Of a stretch of 35,495 nt of DNA, positions 9,936-19,026 are shown piece by piece. Position 1 is the first letter of the stretch. Each line of letters opens with the position of its first letter. The notes beneath the pieces are model-generated. The model did no database searches and was not told the DNA's origin. It saw nothing but the letters and a program-made list of their open reading frames with translations. The DNA comes from an uncultured Clostridia bacterium (lineage in GTDB: Bacteria > Bacillota > Clostridia > Oscillospirales > JAAYOS01), in the NCBI GenBank assembly GCA_947585215.1, contig CANPWY010000006.1:1-35495 (forward strand), read 5' to 3'. Made by a program: the position numbers and the translations under genes.

Positions 9936-9959
9936 GCGGCGCGAATTTCGCCGCGACCG

Positions 9960-9992
9960 GGACGGCACGGCGCGCACCGTGCCGTCCTTTTT
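9960..9992 (+). terminator. Rho-independent terminator after the sleB-like gene
   Basis: GGACGGCACGG-CGCGCA-CCGTGCCGTCC followed by TTTTT. Confidence 0.9.
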
Positions 9993-10300
9993 GACTCCGG
10001 ACGCCCCGCAAAAATTTTTTCGAAAATTTCTCAAAAAAGATGTCCCGAAAACTGCGTGTGCGGACATACACAGGCAGAACGTCATCCACGGACGCTCCGC
10101 CGCACCGAGGTTCGGCCTTCACCGTGGGTGTGCGGCGGTGGAAAGTCCACTCCGCCGTCCGCCGCCCTGCCTTCACACGAGCCTCCGGCACGACACTCGA
10201 CTTCAATTTCCGAAAGGAGGTATGCTATCGGCGCATCCGTTCAGTCAGTCAGCTTAATATATCCGTCGGGAAATCATTCAAACCGCGCGGAAAAACGCTT

Positions 10301-10327
10301 CGGGGCGGCGCAGTATGCGCCGCCCCG
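10301..10327. terminator. Hairpin near the 3' end of the GH27 gene
   Basis: CGGGGCGGCGCA-GTA-TGCGCCGCCCCG; on the minus strand followed by AAGCGTTTTT. Confidence 0.7.
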
Positions 10328-10349
10328 TTCCGTTGTTTTGTAAGCTCTT

Positions 10350-11609
10350 TCAGTCGAAGAGGTACGCCTTCGCGTCGTGCGGTGCGAGGCGAACCGCGAG
10401 CCGTTCGACCGCTCCCGTCTCCTCGCCGCTCCACAGCTCGACGCCGCTCCGCGCCTCGAATATCTCGGCGTCCGAGAGCGGGACGCTTATCTCGCTCGTC
10501 TCGTCCGAGAGGTTGAACACGGCGAGGTAGAAACCTCCCTCGCTCGAGGGCGCGGTCCAGAGGACGTGCTCGTGCCCGCCTATCTCCTTCCGCCACACCT
10601 GATGCGCGTGGCGAGCGTTCCGATGCATCGCAAGGATGCGCTCGTTTGTGACGAGGCTCATCGTGAACCCGTCAAACCCTGTCATCTCGCCGCCTATCAT
10701 CAGCGGCGAGCGGAGGACGCTCCAGAGCGTCATCATCGTCCGCTGCTCCGCCTCGGTGAAGTGCGTCCGCTCGTTCTTATCGTACACCTGACGGACGGGG
10801 CCAATCGGCAGCATGTCGGCGTCCGGCCAGTGTCCCGCGCCGGCGTGGATGCTCCACTTCTCCGCGCGCTCGAACATGGCGTAGAGGAGCCGCCAGTCGT
10901 CCCAGAAGTCGTCGGTGATGCGCCACATGTTCGCCACCTGCTTGTAGAGCTCGGCGCGCTCGAGCTGAGCGGGTCCGGGCGACAGACTCAGCACCATGTC
11001 CCGCCCGCATGCGCGGAGCGACTCGCTAATCAGGCACATCTCGCCCTCCTCGTGGGGAAGCTCACGGCAGATGTCGTCGCACTTCACAAAGTCAACGCCC
11101 CACTCGCGGTAGAGCGCGAAGATGCTGTCGTAGTACTCCCGCGCGCCCGGCTTTGCGGGGTCGACGCCGTACATGTCGCTGTTCCAGACGCAGATGCTCG
11201 AGAAACGCGCGACGTCCTTTGCACGGAGCTCCGTGCCGAGTATCCTCGCGCCGCGATGCACCGCCTGCCGCGGGATACCGCGCATGATGTGTATTCCGAA
11301 TTTCAGACCGAGGGAGTGGACGTAGTCCGCGAGGGGACGGAAGCCCTTTCCGCCCGCGCTCGAGGGAAAGCGGTTCTCTGCGGGCAGGAGGCGCGACCAC
11401 TCGTCCATATTCAGCTCGCAGAACGGCTCGTACTCGTTGTTCTTCGCACCCGCCGCCGACCACTGTATGTCGACGACGATATACTCCCATCCGTACTGTT
11501 TGAGGTGTTCCGCCATAAACCGTGCGTTTCGGCGGACGGTCTCCTCGTCCACCGCCGCGCCGTAGCAGTCCCAGCTGTTCCAGCCCATCGGCGAGGTTTG
11601 TGCTGCCAT
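10350..11609 (-). CDS. Glycoside hydrolase family 27 (alpha-galactosidase-like)
   Basis: SPMGWNSWDCYG, YIVVDIQW, GVDFVKCDD and WRITDDFWDDW motifs; SD AGGAGG upstream of ATG. Confidence 0.9.
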   Translation of the reverse strand: MAAQTSPMGWNSWDCYGAAVDEETVRRNARFMAEHLKQYGWEYIVVDIQWSAAGAKNNEYEPFCELNMDEWSRLLPAENRFPSSAGGKGFRPLADYVHSLGLKFGIHIMRGIPRQAVHRGARILGTELRAKDVARFSSICVWNSDMYGVDPAKPGAREYYDSIFALYREWGVDFVKCDDICRELPHEEGEMCLISESLRACGRDMVLSLSPGPAQLERAELYKQVANMWRITDDFWDDWRLLYAMFERAEKWSIHAGAGHWPDADMLPIGPVRQVYDKNERTHFTEAEQRTMMTLWSVLRSPLMIGGEMTGFDGFTMSLVTNERILAMHRNARHAHQVWRKEIGGHEHVLWTAPSSEGGFYLAVFNLSDETSEISVPLSDAEIFEARSGVELWSGEETGAVERLAVRLAPHDAKAYLFD

Positions 11610-11645
11610 ATTTGTCTCCTCCTTTTATATATGTTTTTCTGCCGG

Positions 11646-12353
11646 CTATCTCGACCCTATCCGCACCGCCTTCATTATCGGCTCGGCCACGACCACGCTT
11701 ATAAGCACGCTGAGGAAGCCCTTGATGAAGGTGAACGGCACGTTGAATACAAGGAGCGCCTGCCAGAGGTTTTTCACCCATGGGGCAATCGCCTGATATG
11801 CGCCCATTATTGCCTCCATCGGCATGAAGTTAGTGTAGATAGGATAGGTTATATAGTAGTTTGTGAGCAGGCTTACCGCCGCCATCGCGAGCGCGCCCGC
11901 CGAGCCTGCGGCAAGCACCATCGGACGGCGCGAACGGATGAAACCGAGGAGCGCCTTCCGCGTCTTCTCGTTTTTCACCTTCTCCGCCGCGCGCTCGAGC
12001 GCCGCTGTGGGACGGCCCGGCTTCACGCGGTAGAGCAGTCCCGCCGTGAGTGTCATCGTCGCGCCGAGAAGGAAGTTCGAGAGCTCGCCGACGCCGCCCG
12101 TCGAGGTCATCGTCACGTTGACGAGGTTCTTGACAAGGCATACCGCGACGCCCCAGAGCGGGCCGAACGAGAAGGACGCTATGACCGCCGGGAGCTCGGA
12201 GAAGTCCATCGAGATGAACGGCGGCATCAGCGGCACGCTGAAGCTGAACATCATCAGCACCGAGCTCACCGCCGCGAGCACCGCCGTCACGACGAGCATC
12301 CTGACGCGGTCGTTATTTCTCAGACTGTTTTTGCCTGTCTTTGCGTGGGACAT
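11646..12353 (-). CDS. ECF transporter S component (RibU-like)
   Basis: Multi-TM; VLAAVSSVLMMFSFSVPLMPPFISMDFSELPAVIASFSFGPLWGVAVCLVKNLVN resembles RibU-type S components. Confidence 0.8.
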   Translation of the reverse strand: MSHAKTGKNSLRNNDRVRMLVVTAVLAAVSSVLMMFSFSVPLMPPFISMDFSELPAVIASFSFGPLWGVAVCLVKNLVNVTMTSTGGVGELSNFLLGATMTLTAGLLYRVKPGRPTAALERAAEKVKNEKTRKALLGFIRSRRPMVLAAGSAGALAMAAVSLLTNYYITYPIYTNFMPMEAIMGAYQAIAPWVKNLWQALLVFNVPFTFIKGFLSVLISVVVAEPIMKAVRIGSR

Positions 12354-12451
12354 GGGTGATCTCTCCTTAAAATGGGTCTTGCGTTCAGTCAAATTTTACC
12401 TTGCCCGAGGCGAAAATGCAATCAGCAGATTTCACAAAAGGCCGCCCTGTA

Positions 12452-15400
12452 TTATCGGCTTTCGCTTTCACGTTTCAGATATCTCCGCTTCACCCAGCTG
12501 AGACCGAGGGGGCGCTTGCGGAACATCATCCGGCGCAGACCCTTCACGTACCTTTCGAGTGCCGCGAGCTCGTCCTCGCGGAGCGGCTCGGAGGAGTACC
12601 ACGCCTTCTCCGCCGTGCGCGCCGCGCCCTCGGGGGAGGCGCCGTCCACATAGATTATCCTTTTCACCCGCTCGGCAAACTCGCCTGCGGTCTCTCCGTC
12701 CGCGCGGCGGCAGAGCGACTCGACCGCTCCGAGCAGCCGCACCGACTCGAGCCACAGCTCCATGGCGGCCGCGCGGTCGCCGTACTTTCTCCGCAGAGAC
12801 TCAAGACTCCGCCCTCGCAGTGCGAGCGCGCGCGCCGCGAGGAACAGCGCGAGGAGAAGGAGGACGCATCCCACGACGGCGGCCGCCGTGACAAGCGCCG
12901 CCGGAACGACGCGCTCTCCGTCCCCGGGACGCGCGTCGTCCTCGTCCGCGTCCGGCTCCGAAGGAGCCTCCGTCGGCGGCGCGGACGGCTGTGTCACCTC
13001 GACCGGCGGCTTGTCCTCCGGCTCGTAGTCGAGGTCGAGGCGGTCGAGCGCGAGCGGGTCTACCGTCACCCAGCCCACGCCCTCAAAGAACAGCTCCGGC
13101 CACGCGTGGGCGTTCATGCCGGTGAGCTCGTAGAAGCCGTTTTCGTTCAGCTCCGCGCCGGACAGGCTGTACCCCTCCGCATAGCGCGAGGGAATGCCGT
13201 ACCCGCGCGCGAGCACCGCCATCGCCGTGGCGTAGTAGGTGCAGTAGCCCTCGCGCGTGGAGAGGAACCAGTTCACGAAGTCGACGCCCTCCGGCACCTC
13301 CGAGGGCGAGAGAGTGTAGCTCGTGCCCGCTTCCAGCTCGCGCGCAAGCTCGAGCGCGAGGTCGAATTTGTTCAGCTCCTCGCCCTCACCGGTGCGGGCG
13401 GCAAACTTCTCTAGCACTATGTCGCGGAAGTTCTGCGCTATATTCGGCATGTACCTCTCCGTCCCGCCGAACTCGAGGCGGACGTATCCGAGCGCCTCCA
13501 TCAAATCCGCGAGTTTTGAGGAAGTCCCCGGCAGGTAGCCGCCGTAGTATATCCCGTCGCGCCCTACAAGTGGGAACGGCCGGTAGCGGATATATTGCAC
13601 CTTGTTCGGGGCCATGCCGCCCGTACCCTGGGTCCACCACCGCCACGCGTCGGTCTTCATGTATTCGACGACGGAGACGCGCTCCTCCTCCGGCGGGATC
13701 TCCGGCCCGACATACCGAAAGTCCGATATATCTCCGAGCGTTTCCGCCGAGGTGACGTACATCGTCGCGCGCAGGAAGTCCCGCGTCGTGCTGTCCTGAC
13801 GGTATATCCCTGTGCCCATCGTCCCGAGCGCCGCGCGGAGATCCTCTACGCTGACGCCCAATGCGGCAAGCTCGCTGTCGGTCATCCACACCGCCGTCGG
13901 CTCGACCTTCGGAAGCGTCTTCTCAAACTCCTGAAGCGTCCGAAGCAGCTCAAGCAGCTCCTCCTCGCTCTGCGGGTCGTTCCGTTCAAACAGGCGGTCG
14001 GTCATGCGCGTTATGCGCGCCTCGTTCTCGGCGAGCTGACGTGCCTGCGCCTCGCTGTATCCGTAGAAGACGTGGTAGTCGACAGCGCCGTAGGTGCTCA
14101 CCACCTCCGCTTCGTCAAGCGCGTTGCGGACGATCTCGGCGGCGGCATCGTCCTCGCCAGTTCCGGCGGGAAGCGTCACCTGCCCGTCCGGGAGATATTC
14201 CACGCGGACGGTCTGCATCGTCTCCTCATCCTCCGGCTCGGCGTACTCCACGAGAGCCGACAGCGCCGAGGCGGAGCTCCTTGTCAGAGCCGTCTCGCCG
14301 AAGCCCGTGACCTCGTAGCCGTCCCCCTCGCTCATCTGCTCCTTGGGGTACAGCTCGCCCTGAAGGTTGAAGTAGGGCACGAGCCCCGTCGCCGTGACCC
14401 TCTCCGGCCGCTCGACGGTGAACATGCTTGTGTAGTGGGAGTAGTGGTACACGGTATAGCTCATGCTTTGGAACGCACGGTTGAAGCGGCTCTCCCTGCC
14501 CGGGACGTTCCCGCGCAGGAGGTCGAACGCGTCGGTCTTTTCGTCCCGCCAGAGGTTTGAGGCAAAGCGGTACGCGCCCTCGAGCTCGCCCTCCTCCCAG
14601 CCCTTGCCGGTGTAGCGTGCGCGGACACTTCCGCGCAGGCGCTGTATGGGTGACCTCGTCGCGACGAGGAGCGTCGTCGCGTCGGAGGGATCCACCGGCC
14701 CGCCGAGCTCCGCCGCAAGTCCGTAGCCTACCGCATTGAGCGAGAAGGTCGAGGTGCGGCGGGTGTATCCGTCAAAGCCGCTCGCGAGCGTGTCCACAAC
14801 GTCCCCCACGGCCTCCTCCACCCGCGTGAGCTTCAGCGACTCAGAGAGCTCCACCGGGCGGAACAGCGTTCCCGCGACGGCCAGCACCACCGCCACGGGT
14901 ATCGCGAACAGCGCGACTGCGGCGGGCGAGCCTATTACTGCGGCGGGGCGGTGTTCCGTTCCCGCCGCGCCGTCGCGGACGCGCTTTTGCCGTTTTGTGG
15001 ACGCGTCCTTCTTTTCTGCGGGAACGGCGCCCGCCGCGTGTTTCTTCTTGTCCTTTTTCCTCGCGGGCTCCGAGCCGCGCTCAGCCGCCTTGCGCACCTT
15101 CCGCGCAAACCCGCTTGCCGACACCGCCGCCGTCGCGGAGGCGCAGAGCGCGAGGCACCCGAACACCTCTCTCATGCCCATGAACCACGCGGCGACGAAC
15201 ACGCCGAGCGTTCCGAGCCCGAGCAGCCACGCGCCGCGAAGCCGTCCCGCCGTGAACGACGCGGCGCAGGCCACGGCGGCGGCGAGGACCTGTCCGACGA
15301 GCAGGCGTATTTCGTCGCTCCCCTTGCTCGTCGCTATGTATGTGACGGCCTCCTCCACTATCGGACGGAGCGCCGCGAATATCTCCCCGCGGCGGAAAAG

Positions 15401-15628
15401 CACGTATGCCGCCGCGGCGACGGCGAGCGCCGCCGTCGCGAGCGCGGTCTTTTTGTTGTAGAACAGTACGCCGAGAAGGAGCTCCGTCACAAGGCACGCC
15501 TTGAACAGCTCGGTTCGCGGTACGCCCATCTCCAGCGCCTCAGAGACGGCGAACACCGCTCCGCAGGCAAACATCATCGCGGGAACGAGGCCGAGCACCC
15601 GGCGAAGCATTTTCCGGTCAAGCACCAT
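12452..15628 (-). CDS. Large membrane transglutaminase-domain protein (TgpA/DUF4129-like arrangement)
   Basis: 1058 aa; N-terminal TM helices, REGYCTYYATAMAVLARGYGIPSRYAEGY and NAHAWPELFFEGVGWVTVDP (catalytic Cys/His/Asp), C-terminal TM and cytoplasmic domain. Confidence 0.88.
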   Translation of the reverse strand: MVLDRKMLRRVLGLVPAMMFACGAVFAVSEALEMGVPRTELFKACLVTELLLGVLFYNKKTALATAALAVAAAAYVLFRRGEIFAALRPIVEEAVTYIATSKGSDEIRLLVGQVLAAAVACAASFTAGRLRGAWLLGLGTLGVFVAAWFMGMREVFGCLALCASATAAVSASGFARKVRKAAERGSEPARKKDKKKHAAGAVPAEKKDASTKRQKRVRDGAAGTEHRPAAVIGSPAAVALFAIPVAVVLAVAGTLFRPVELSESLKLTRVEEAVGDVVDTLASGFDGYTRRTSTFSLNAVGYGLAAELGGPVDPSDATTLLVATRSPIQRLRGSVRARYTGKGWEEGELEGAYRFASNLWRDEKTDAFDLLRGNVPGRESRFNRAFQSMSYTVYHYSHYTSMFTVERPERVTATGLVPYFNLQGELYPKEQMSEGDGYEVTGFGETALTRSSASALSALVEYAEPEDEETMQTVRVEYLPDGQVTLPAGTGEDDAAAEIVRNALDEAEVVSTYGAVDYHVFYGYSEAQARQLAENEARITRMTDRLFERNDPQSEEELLELLRTLQEFEKTLPKVEPTAVWMTDSELAALGVSVEDLRAALGTMGTGIYRQDSTTRDFLRATMYVTSAETLGDISDFRYVGPEIPPEEERVSVVEYMKTDAWRWWTQGTGGMAPNKVQYIRYRPFPLVGRDGIYYGGYLPGTSSKLADLMEALGYVRLEFGGTERYMPNIAQNFRDIVLEKFAARTGEGEELNKFDLALELARELEAGTSYTLSPSEVPEGVDFVNWFLSTREGYCTYYATAMAVLARGYGIPSRYAEGYSLSGAELNENGFYELTGMNAHAWPELFFEGVGWVTVDPLALDRLDLDYEPEDKPPVEVTQPSAPPTEAPSEPDADEDDARPGDGERVVPAALVTAAAVVGCVLLLLALFLAARALALRGRSLESLRRKYGDRAAAMELWLESVRLLGAVESLCRRADGETAGEFAERVKRIIYVDGASPEGAARTAEKAWYSSEPLREDELAALERYVKGLRRMMFRKRPLGLSWVKRRYLKRESESR

Positions 15629-16895
15629 ATTCGGCCGCCTCCTCCGGTTCCTCCGTGTCTTCGCCGGACGGCTCCTCCGTCCGGGGCGGCAGGACGCCGC
15701 CGCAGACTCGCGGCGCGTATGTCACCGCCACGCCCTTGGAGCGCAGGCGCTCCTCCTCACGTTCGTCCGAGCGTCCGCAGGAGACGACGGTGATGCGGCT
15801 GCCCGAGTCCGCGAGCGCCGCAAGCGCCTCCCCGACCTCGCCGGACAGGTCGGCCGTGATATAGACGAGGCTGTCCGGCACGCCGTACTGCTCGCACTCG
15901 ACCGCAAGCATCTTCGCGGCTCCCGCACTGCCGCCGAAGCGCACGCCTGCGAGGTGCAGGCGCAGAGCGTCAAAGCCGCCGCCCTGTCCCCGGCTCTCGC
16001 TCTCGCGGCGCTCGTCCGAGCAGGTGACGAGGCGGACGCTCCGTCCCTTGCCGCAGAAATAGCCGCAGAAGCTTGCCGCGGCGGAGACGACGGTCTCCTC
16101 CGCGTCGAGGCGGGCCGTTCTGTTCGCATAGTCGCTCTTTTCCGGGTCGTCCGGCGCGAAGCCCGCGCCGGTGCAGTCGGCAAAGACAAGGTTCCGCGCG
16201 TCGAGCGAGCCGTCAAACTCCTTGACTATCGGATGACCGAGGCGGGCGGACACCTTCCAGTGTACTCGCACGAGCGGGTCGCCCTCCCGCCAGTCGCGGA
16301 GGTCGGATATCGAGCTCACCTCGCCGGTGCGGCTTCGGCTGCCGTCCTCTGCGCCCTCGTTCATGCGGAGGTCGGGAAGTCCCGACCCGAGCGGATAGGT
16401 CCTCGGCACGACCGCGAGCCGCGCCTTACCCGTGCGGAGATTTTCCCCCTCCACGCGCATGCGGACAAGGCCGAGAACGTCGGTCACTTCTATAGCCTCG
16501 GCTCCGATGTCGTATTCGCCCCTGTACGGGCATTCGAACCGCACCGCCGTCTCCCGCTCTATTCCGGGAGGAAGCGACACGTACACCTTTGTGACCCTGC
16601 CGCGCGCGTCCGCCGTCGCGAACTGGACCGTGACGTGCGCCGGCGGTATCGGCATGGCGATGAGCGCCTTCAGCGGCATCTCCGCCGTGCTACCGCTCTC
16701 CGTCTGCCCCTCGGGAAGCTCGGTCTCGAGCTCCACCGCCCTTATCGTAAGGCGCACCTGCACAAAGCCCAGCAGGAGAAGCAGGGCCTGAAAGAAAAGT
16801 ATCCATGTATATATGGCGTCGCCGGTGGCGGTCAGCGCAAGAACCGCGAGCGCCGCGAGCGCGCCGAACGCCGTGCGTCTTCCCCGCAGACTCAT
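15618..16895 (-). CDS. DUF58 domain-containing protein
   Basis: YREG-like block in DLRDWREGDPLVRVHWKVSARLG, two N-terminal TM segments; lies between MoxR and transglutaminase genes. Confidence 0.88.
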   Translation of the reverse strand: MSLRGRRTAFGALAALAVLALTATGDAIYTWILFFQALLLLLGFVQVRLTIRAVELETELPEGQTESGSTAEMPLKALIAMPIPPAHVTVQFATADARGRVTKVYVSLPPGIERETAVRFECPYRGEYDIGAEAIEVTDVLGLVRMRVEGENLRTGKARLAVVPRTYPLGSGLPDLRMNEGAEDGSRSRTGEVSSISDLRDWREGDPLVRVHWKVSARLGHPIVKEFDGSLDARNLVFADCTGAGFAPDDPEKSDYANRTARLDAEETVVSAAASFCGYFCGKGRSVRLVTCSDERRESESRGQGGGFDALRLHLAGVRFGGSAGAAKMLAVECEQYGVPDSLVYITADLSGEVGEALAALADSGSRITVVSCGRSDEREEERLRSKGVAVTYAPRVCGGVLPPRTEEPSGEDTEEPEEAAEYGA

Positions 16896-16899
16896 GTTC

Positions 16900-17841
16900 T
16901 CAGCCCGCGTCCGGAACGCGGATCTCTCCCACGACCTCGCCTATCACCCGCTCCGGCGTCATGTCGCGGAGGCGGGCCTCCGGGCGGAGCACTATGCGGT
17001 GCGCGAGGACCGCCGCCGCGACCTTCTTCACGTCGTCCGGCAGGACGAAGGAGCGGCCGGCGAGCATCGCCGCCGCCTTCGAGGCGCGCATGAGCGCTAT
17101 CGCTCCGCGCGGAGACGCACCGAGCGCGAGGTCGCTCCGCGTCCTCGTCCGCGCGGTTATCACGGTGATGTACTCCTTTATCGCCCCGGAGCAGGTTATC
17201 CCGTCGCACTCCTTCTGCATCTCGAGCACCTCTCCGGCGGAAATCACCGGCCGGAGCGCGGACGGGTCTGCGTTTTCTCCCGAGTCGTGGCGGTCGAGTA
17301 TCTCCATCTCCTGCCGAAGCGTCGGGTATCCGAGGCTTATGCGGATGAGGAAGCGGTCAAGCTGTGCCTCCGGCAGCGGATATGTTCCCACCTGCTCGAC
17401 CGGGTTCTGCGTCGCGAGCACCACGAAAGGCGAGGGGAGCGGATGCGCGACGCCGTCGACCGTAGCCTGTCCCTCCTGCATGACCTCGAGCAGGGCGGAC
17501 TGTGTCTTCGGGCTCGTGCGGTTTATCTCGTCGGCAAGCACCACCTGCTCCATTATCGCGCCGGGACGGTAGCGGAACTCCCCGTCCGCTCCGGGCGCGG
17601 TGAAGCCGACGATGTCGGACGGCATAACGTCCGGGGTGAACTGTATCCTTCGGAACCCGCACCCGAGCGACGCCGCGAGCGCCCGCGCGAGCGTGGTCTT
17701 GCCGATTCCCGGCACGTCCTCGATAAGTATGTGTCCGCGAGCGAGTATCGCCGTGAGCGCGAGGTCCACGCCTGCACCTCCGCCGACGAACACCTTCGAC
17801 ACGTTTTCACGTATCGCAAGAAGCTTTTCTCCGACTTCCAC
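16900..17841 (-). CDS. MoxR-family AAA ATPase
   Basis: GHILIEDVPGIGKTTLARALA (Walker A), RIQFTPDVMPSDIVG, VVLADEINRTSPKTQSALLEVMQE, LATQNPVEQVGTYPLPEAQLDRF. Confidence 0.95.
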   Translation of the reverse strand: MEVGEKLLAIRENVSKVFVGGGAGVDLALTAILARGHILIEDVPGIGKTTLARALAASLGCGFRRIQFTPDVMPSDIVGFTAPGADGEFRYRPGAIMEQVVLADEINRTSPKTQSALLEVMQEGQATVDGVAHPLPSPFVVLATQNPVEQVGTYPLPEAQLDRFLIRISLGYPTLRQEMEILDRHDSGENADPSALRPVISAGEVLEMQKECDGITCSGAIKEYITVITARTRTRSDLALGASPRGAIALMRASKAAAMLAGRSFVLPDDVKKVAAAVLAHRIVLRPEARLRDMTPERVIGEVVGEIRVPDAG

Positions 17842-17971
17842 AGCTGCACCGTCCTTTCAAACCGCAAGTGCCTCAAAAAAGAGGAAATTATTTCAAATCT
17901 TTCCGTCTGTCCGGCGGAAAGATTGCTGATATTATATTTATTATCGCACAAACGGAGCGGTTTTGCAATAT

Positions 17972-18420
17972 CCCAAACACTCCTTCGGAGTGTTTGGGTC
18001 CCTTGAATTGAAATGCTCACCCCGAATAAATCGGGGCTCCGCAAAGTTGCCTGCCTGCGGCAAGCAACTTTACCGCGCGAACCGGCGCGGTACACTCCTT
18101 CGGAGTGTTTGGGTCCCTTGAATTAAAATGCTCGCCCCGAACACGAGGGCGTCCACATGTACCGCATCGGAACATATTCAGCCCTCGTGAGCTTTGCCGC
18201 AAAGCGGCAAAGCCCGACCTTGAAGGTGATTTGGCTCCGCAAAGTTGCCTGCCTGCGGCAAGCAACTTTACCGCTGCGAACAGCGAAAGCTCGAACCTGT
18301 TCTTCATCCTACATTTTACTGCTTTCGCCAGCACTATTTGCTTTGCAAATAGTGCCCTACATTGCGAATCGGAGCGGCACACTCCTTCGGAGTGTTTGGG
18401 TCCCTTGAATTGAAATGCTC
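17972..18420. repeat. Intergenic hairpin-repeat array (two repeat motifs)
   Basis: ACACTCCTTCGGAGTGTTTGGGTCCCTTGAATTGAAATGCTC at 17977, 18092 (one change) and 18379. GGCTCCGCAAAGTTGCCTGCCTGCGGCAAGCAACTTTACCGC at 18035-18076 and 18233-18274. Also GCTTTGCCGC-AAA-GCGGCAAAGC and GCACTATTTGC-TTT-GCAAATAGTGC. Confidence 0.9.
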
Positions 18421-18534
18421 GACGGAAAGCGCCAATGTCTGCCGCCTTCCGCATTTGCCAATTATTTTGCATTGCCCCGCGCGAAAAAACACGCTATTAT
18501 TAACGCAGGATCACAAATCATCGGAGGCATTGCT

Positions 18535-19026
18535 ATGCGTACTCTTTCCCTGGGCGAGTCTCTTGCCCTCTACATAGACCGCGAAGACCTCGACCGGCTC
18601 GGGCTCGCCCCGACAGCGAAGGAGATAGCCGACCTCGCGCGGCGGGCGCTCGCGGAGCGCGGCTCGCCGCGCGGAGCCGACCTCACGCTCGAGATATATC
18701 CCGGCACCGACGGGTGCGGCGACCTTCTGGTGTTCTGCCTCCCGCTCGAGCGGGACACCGTGGCCTTCTCCTCTCTCACTCTCGCGATAGACGCGGCAAA
18801 GCGCCTTTCCGCAGTGCCGTCCGATACGCCAGTCCGCAGTGCGCTCTACCGCTTGGACGAGGAGGAGTGGCTGCTCGAGCTCCGTGCCTCGCCGCGCGCA
18901 CTGCGCGTCCTGCGCGCCGTCGCGGGCGAGTTCGGACAAGCCGTTCATGTCGACGCGGACTACCTTTCGGAGCATGCCATGACCGTCATCCCGCACGGCG
19001 CGCTAGCAAAGCTCGCGGAGCTGTGA
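18535..19026 (+). CDS. MecA-like adaptor protein (divergent)
   Basis: VAFSSLTLAIDAAKRL, SALYRLDEEEWLLEL and VAGEFGQ...YLSEHAMTVIPHGALAKL follow the MecA C-terminal pattern; SD CGGAGG upstream. Confidence 0.6.
   Translation: MRTLSLGESLALYIDREDLDRLGLAPTAKEIADLARRALAERGSPRGADLTLEIYPGTDGCGDLLVFCLPLERDTVAFSSLTLAIDAAKRLSAVPSDTPVRSALYRLDEEEWLLELRASPRALRVLRAVAGEFGQAVHVDADYLSEHAMTVIPHGALAKLAEL

Noticed and set aside
10377-12359. 660-aa plus-strand ORF
   Set aside because: Antisense of the GH27 and ECF S-component genes; Arg/His-rich shadow frame.
12354-12451. FMN riboswitch upstream of the RibU-like gene
   Set aside because: The ~100-nt gap is too short and lacks recognisable FMN aptamer motifs.
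15501-17093. 530-aa plus-strand ORF
   Set aside because: Antisense of the DUF58 and MoxR genes.
18017-18472. 151-aa minus-strand ORF containing repeated KLLAAGRQLCGA
   Set aside because: Lies entirely on the intergenic hairpin repeats; the repeated peptide simply reflects the DNA repeat.
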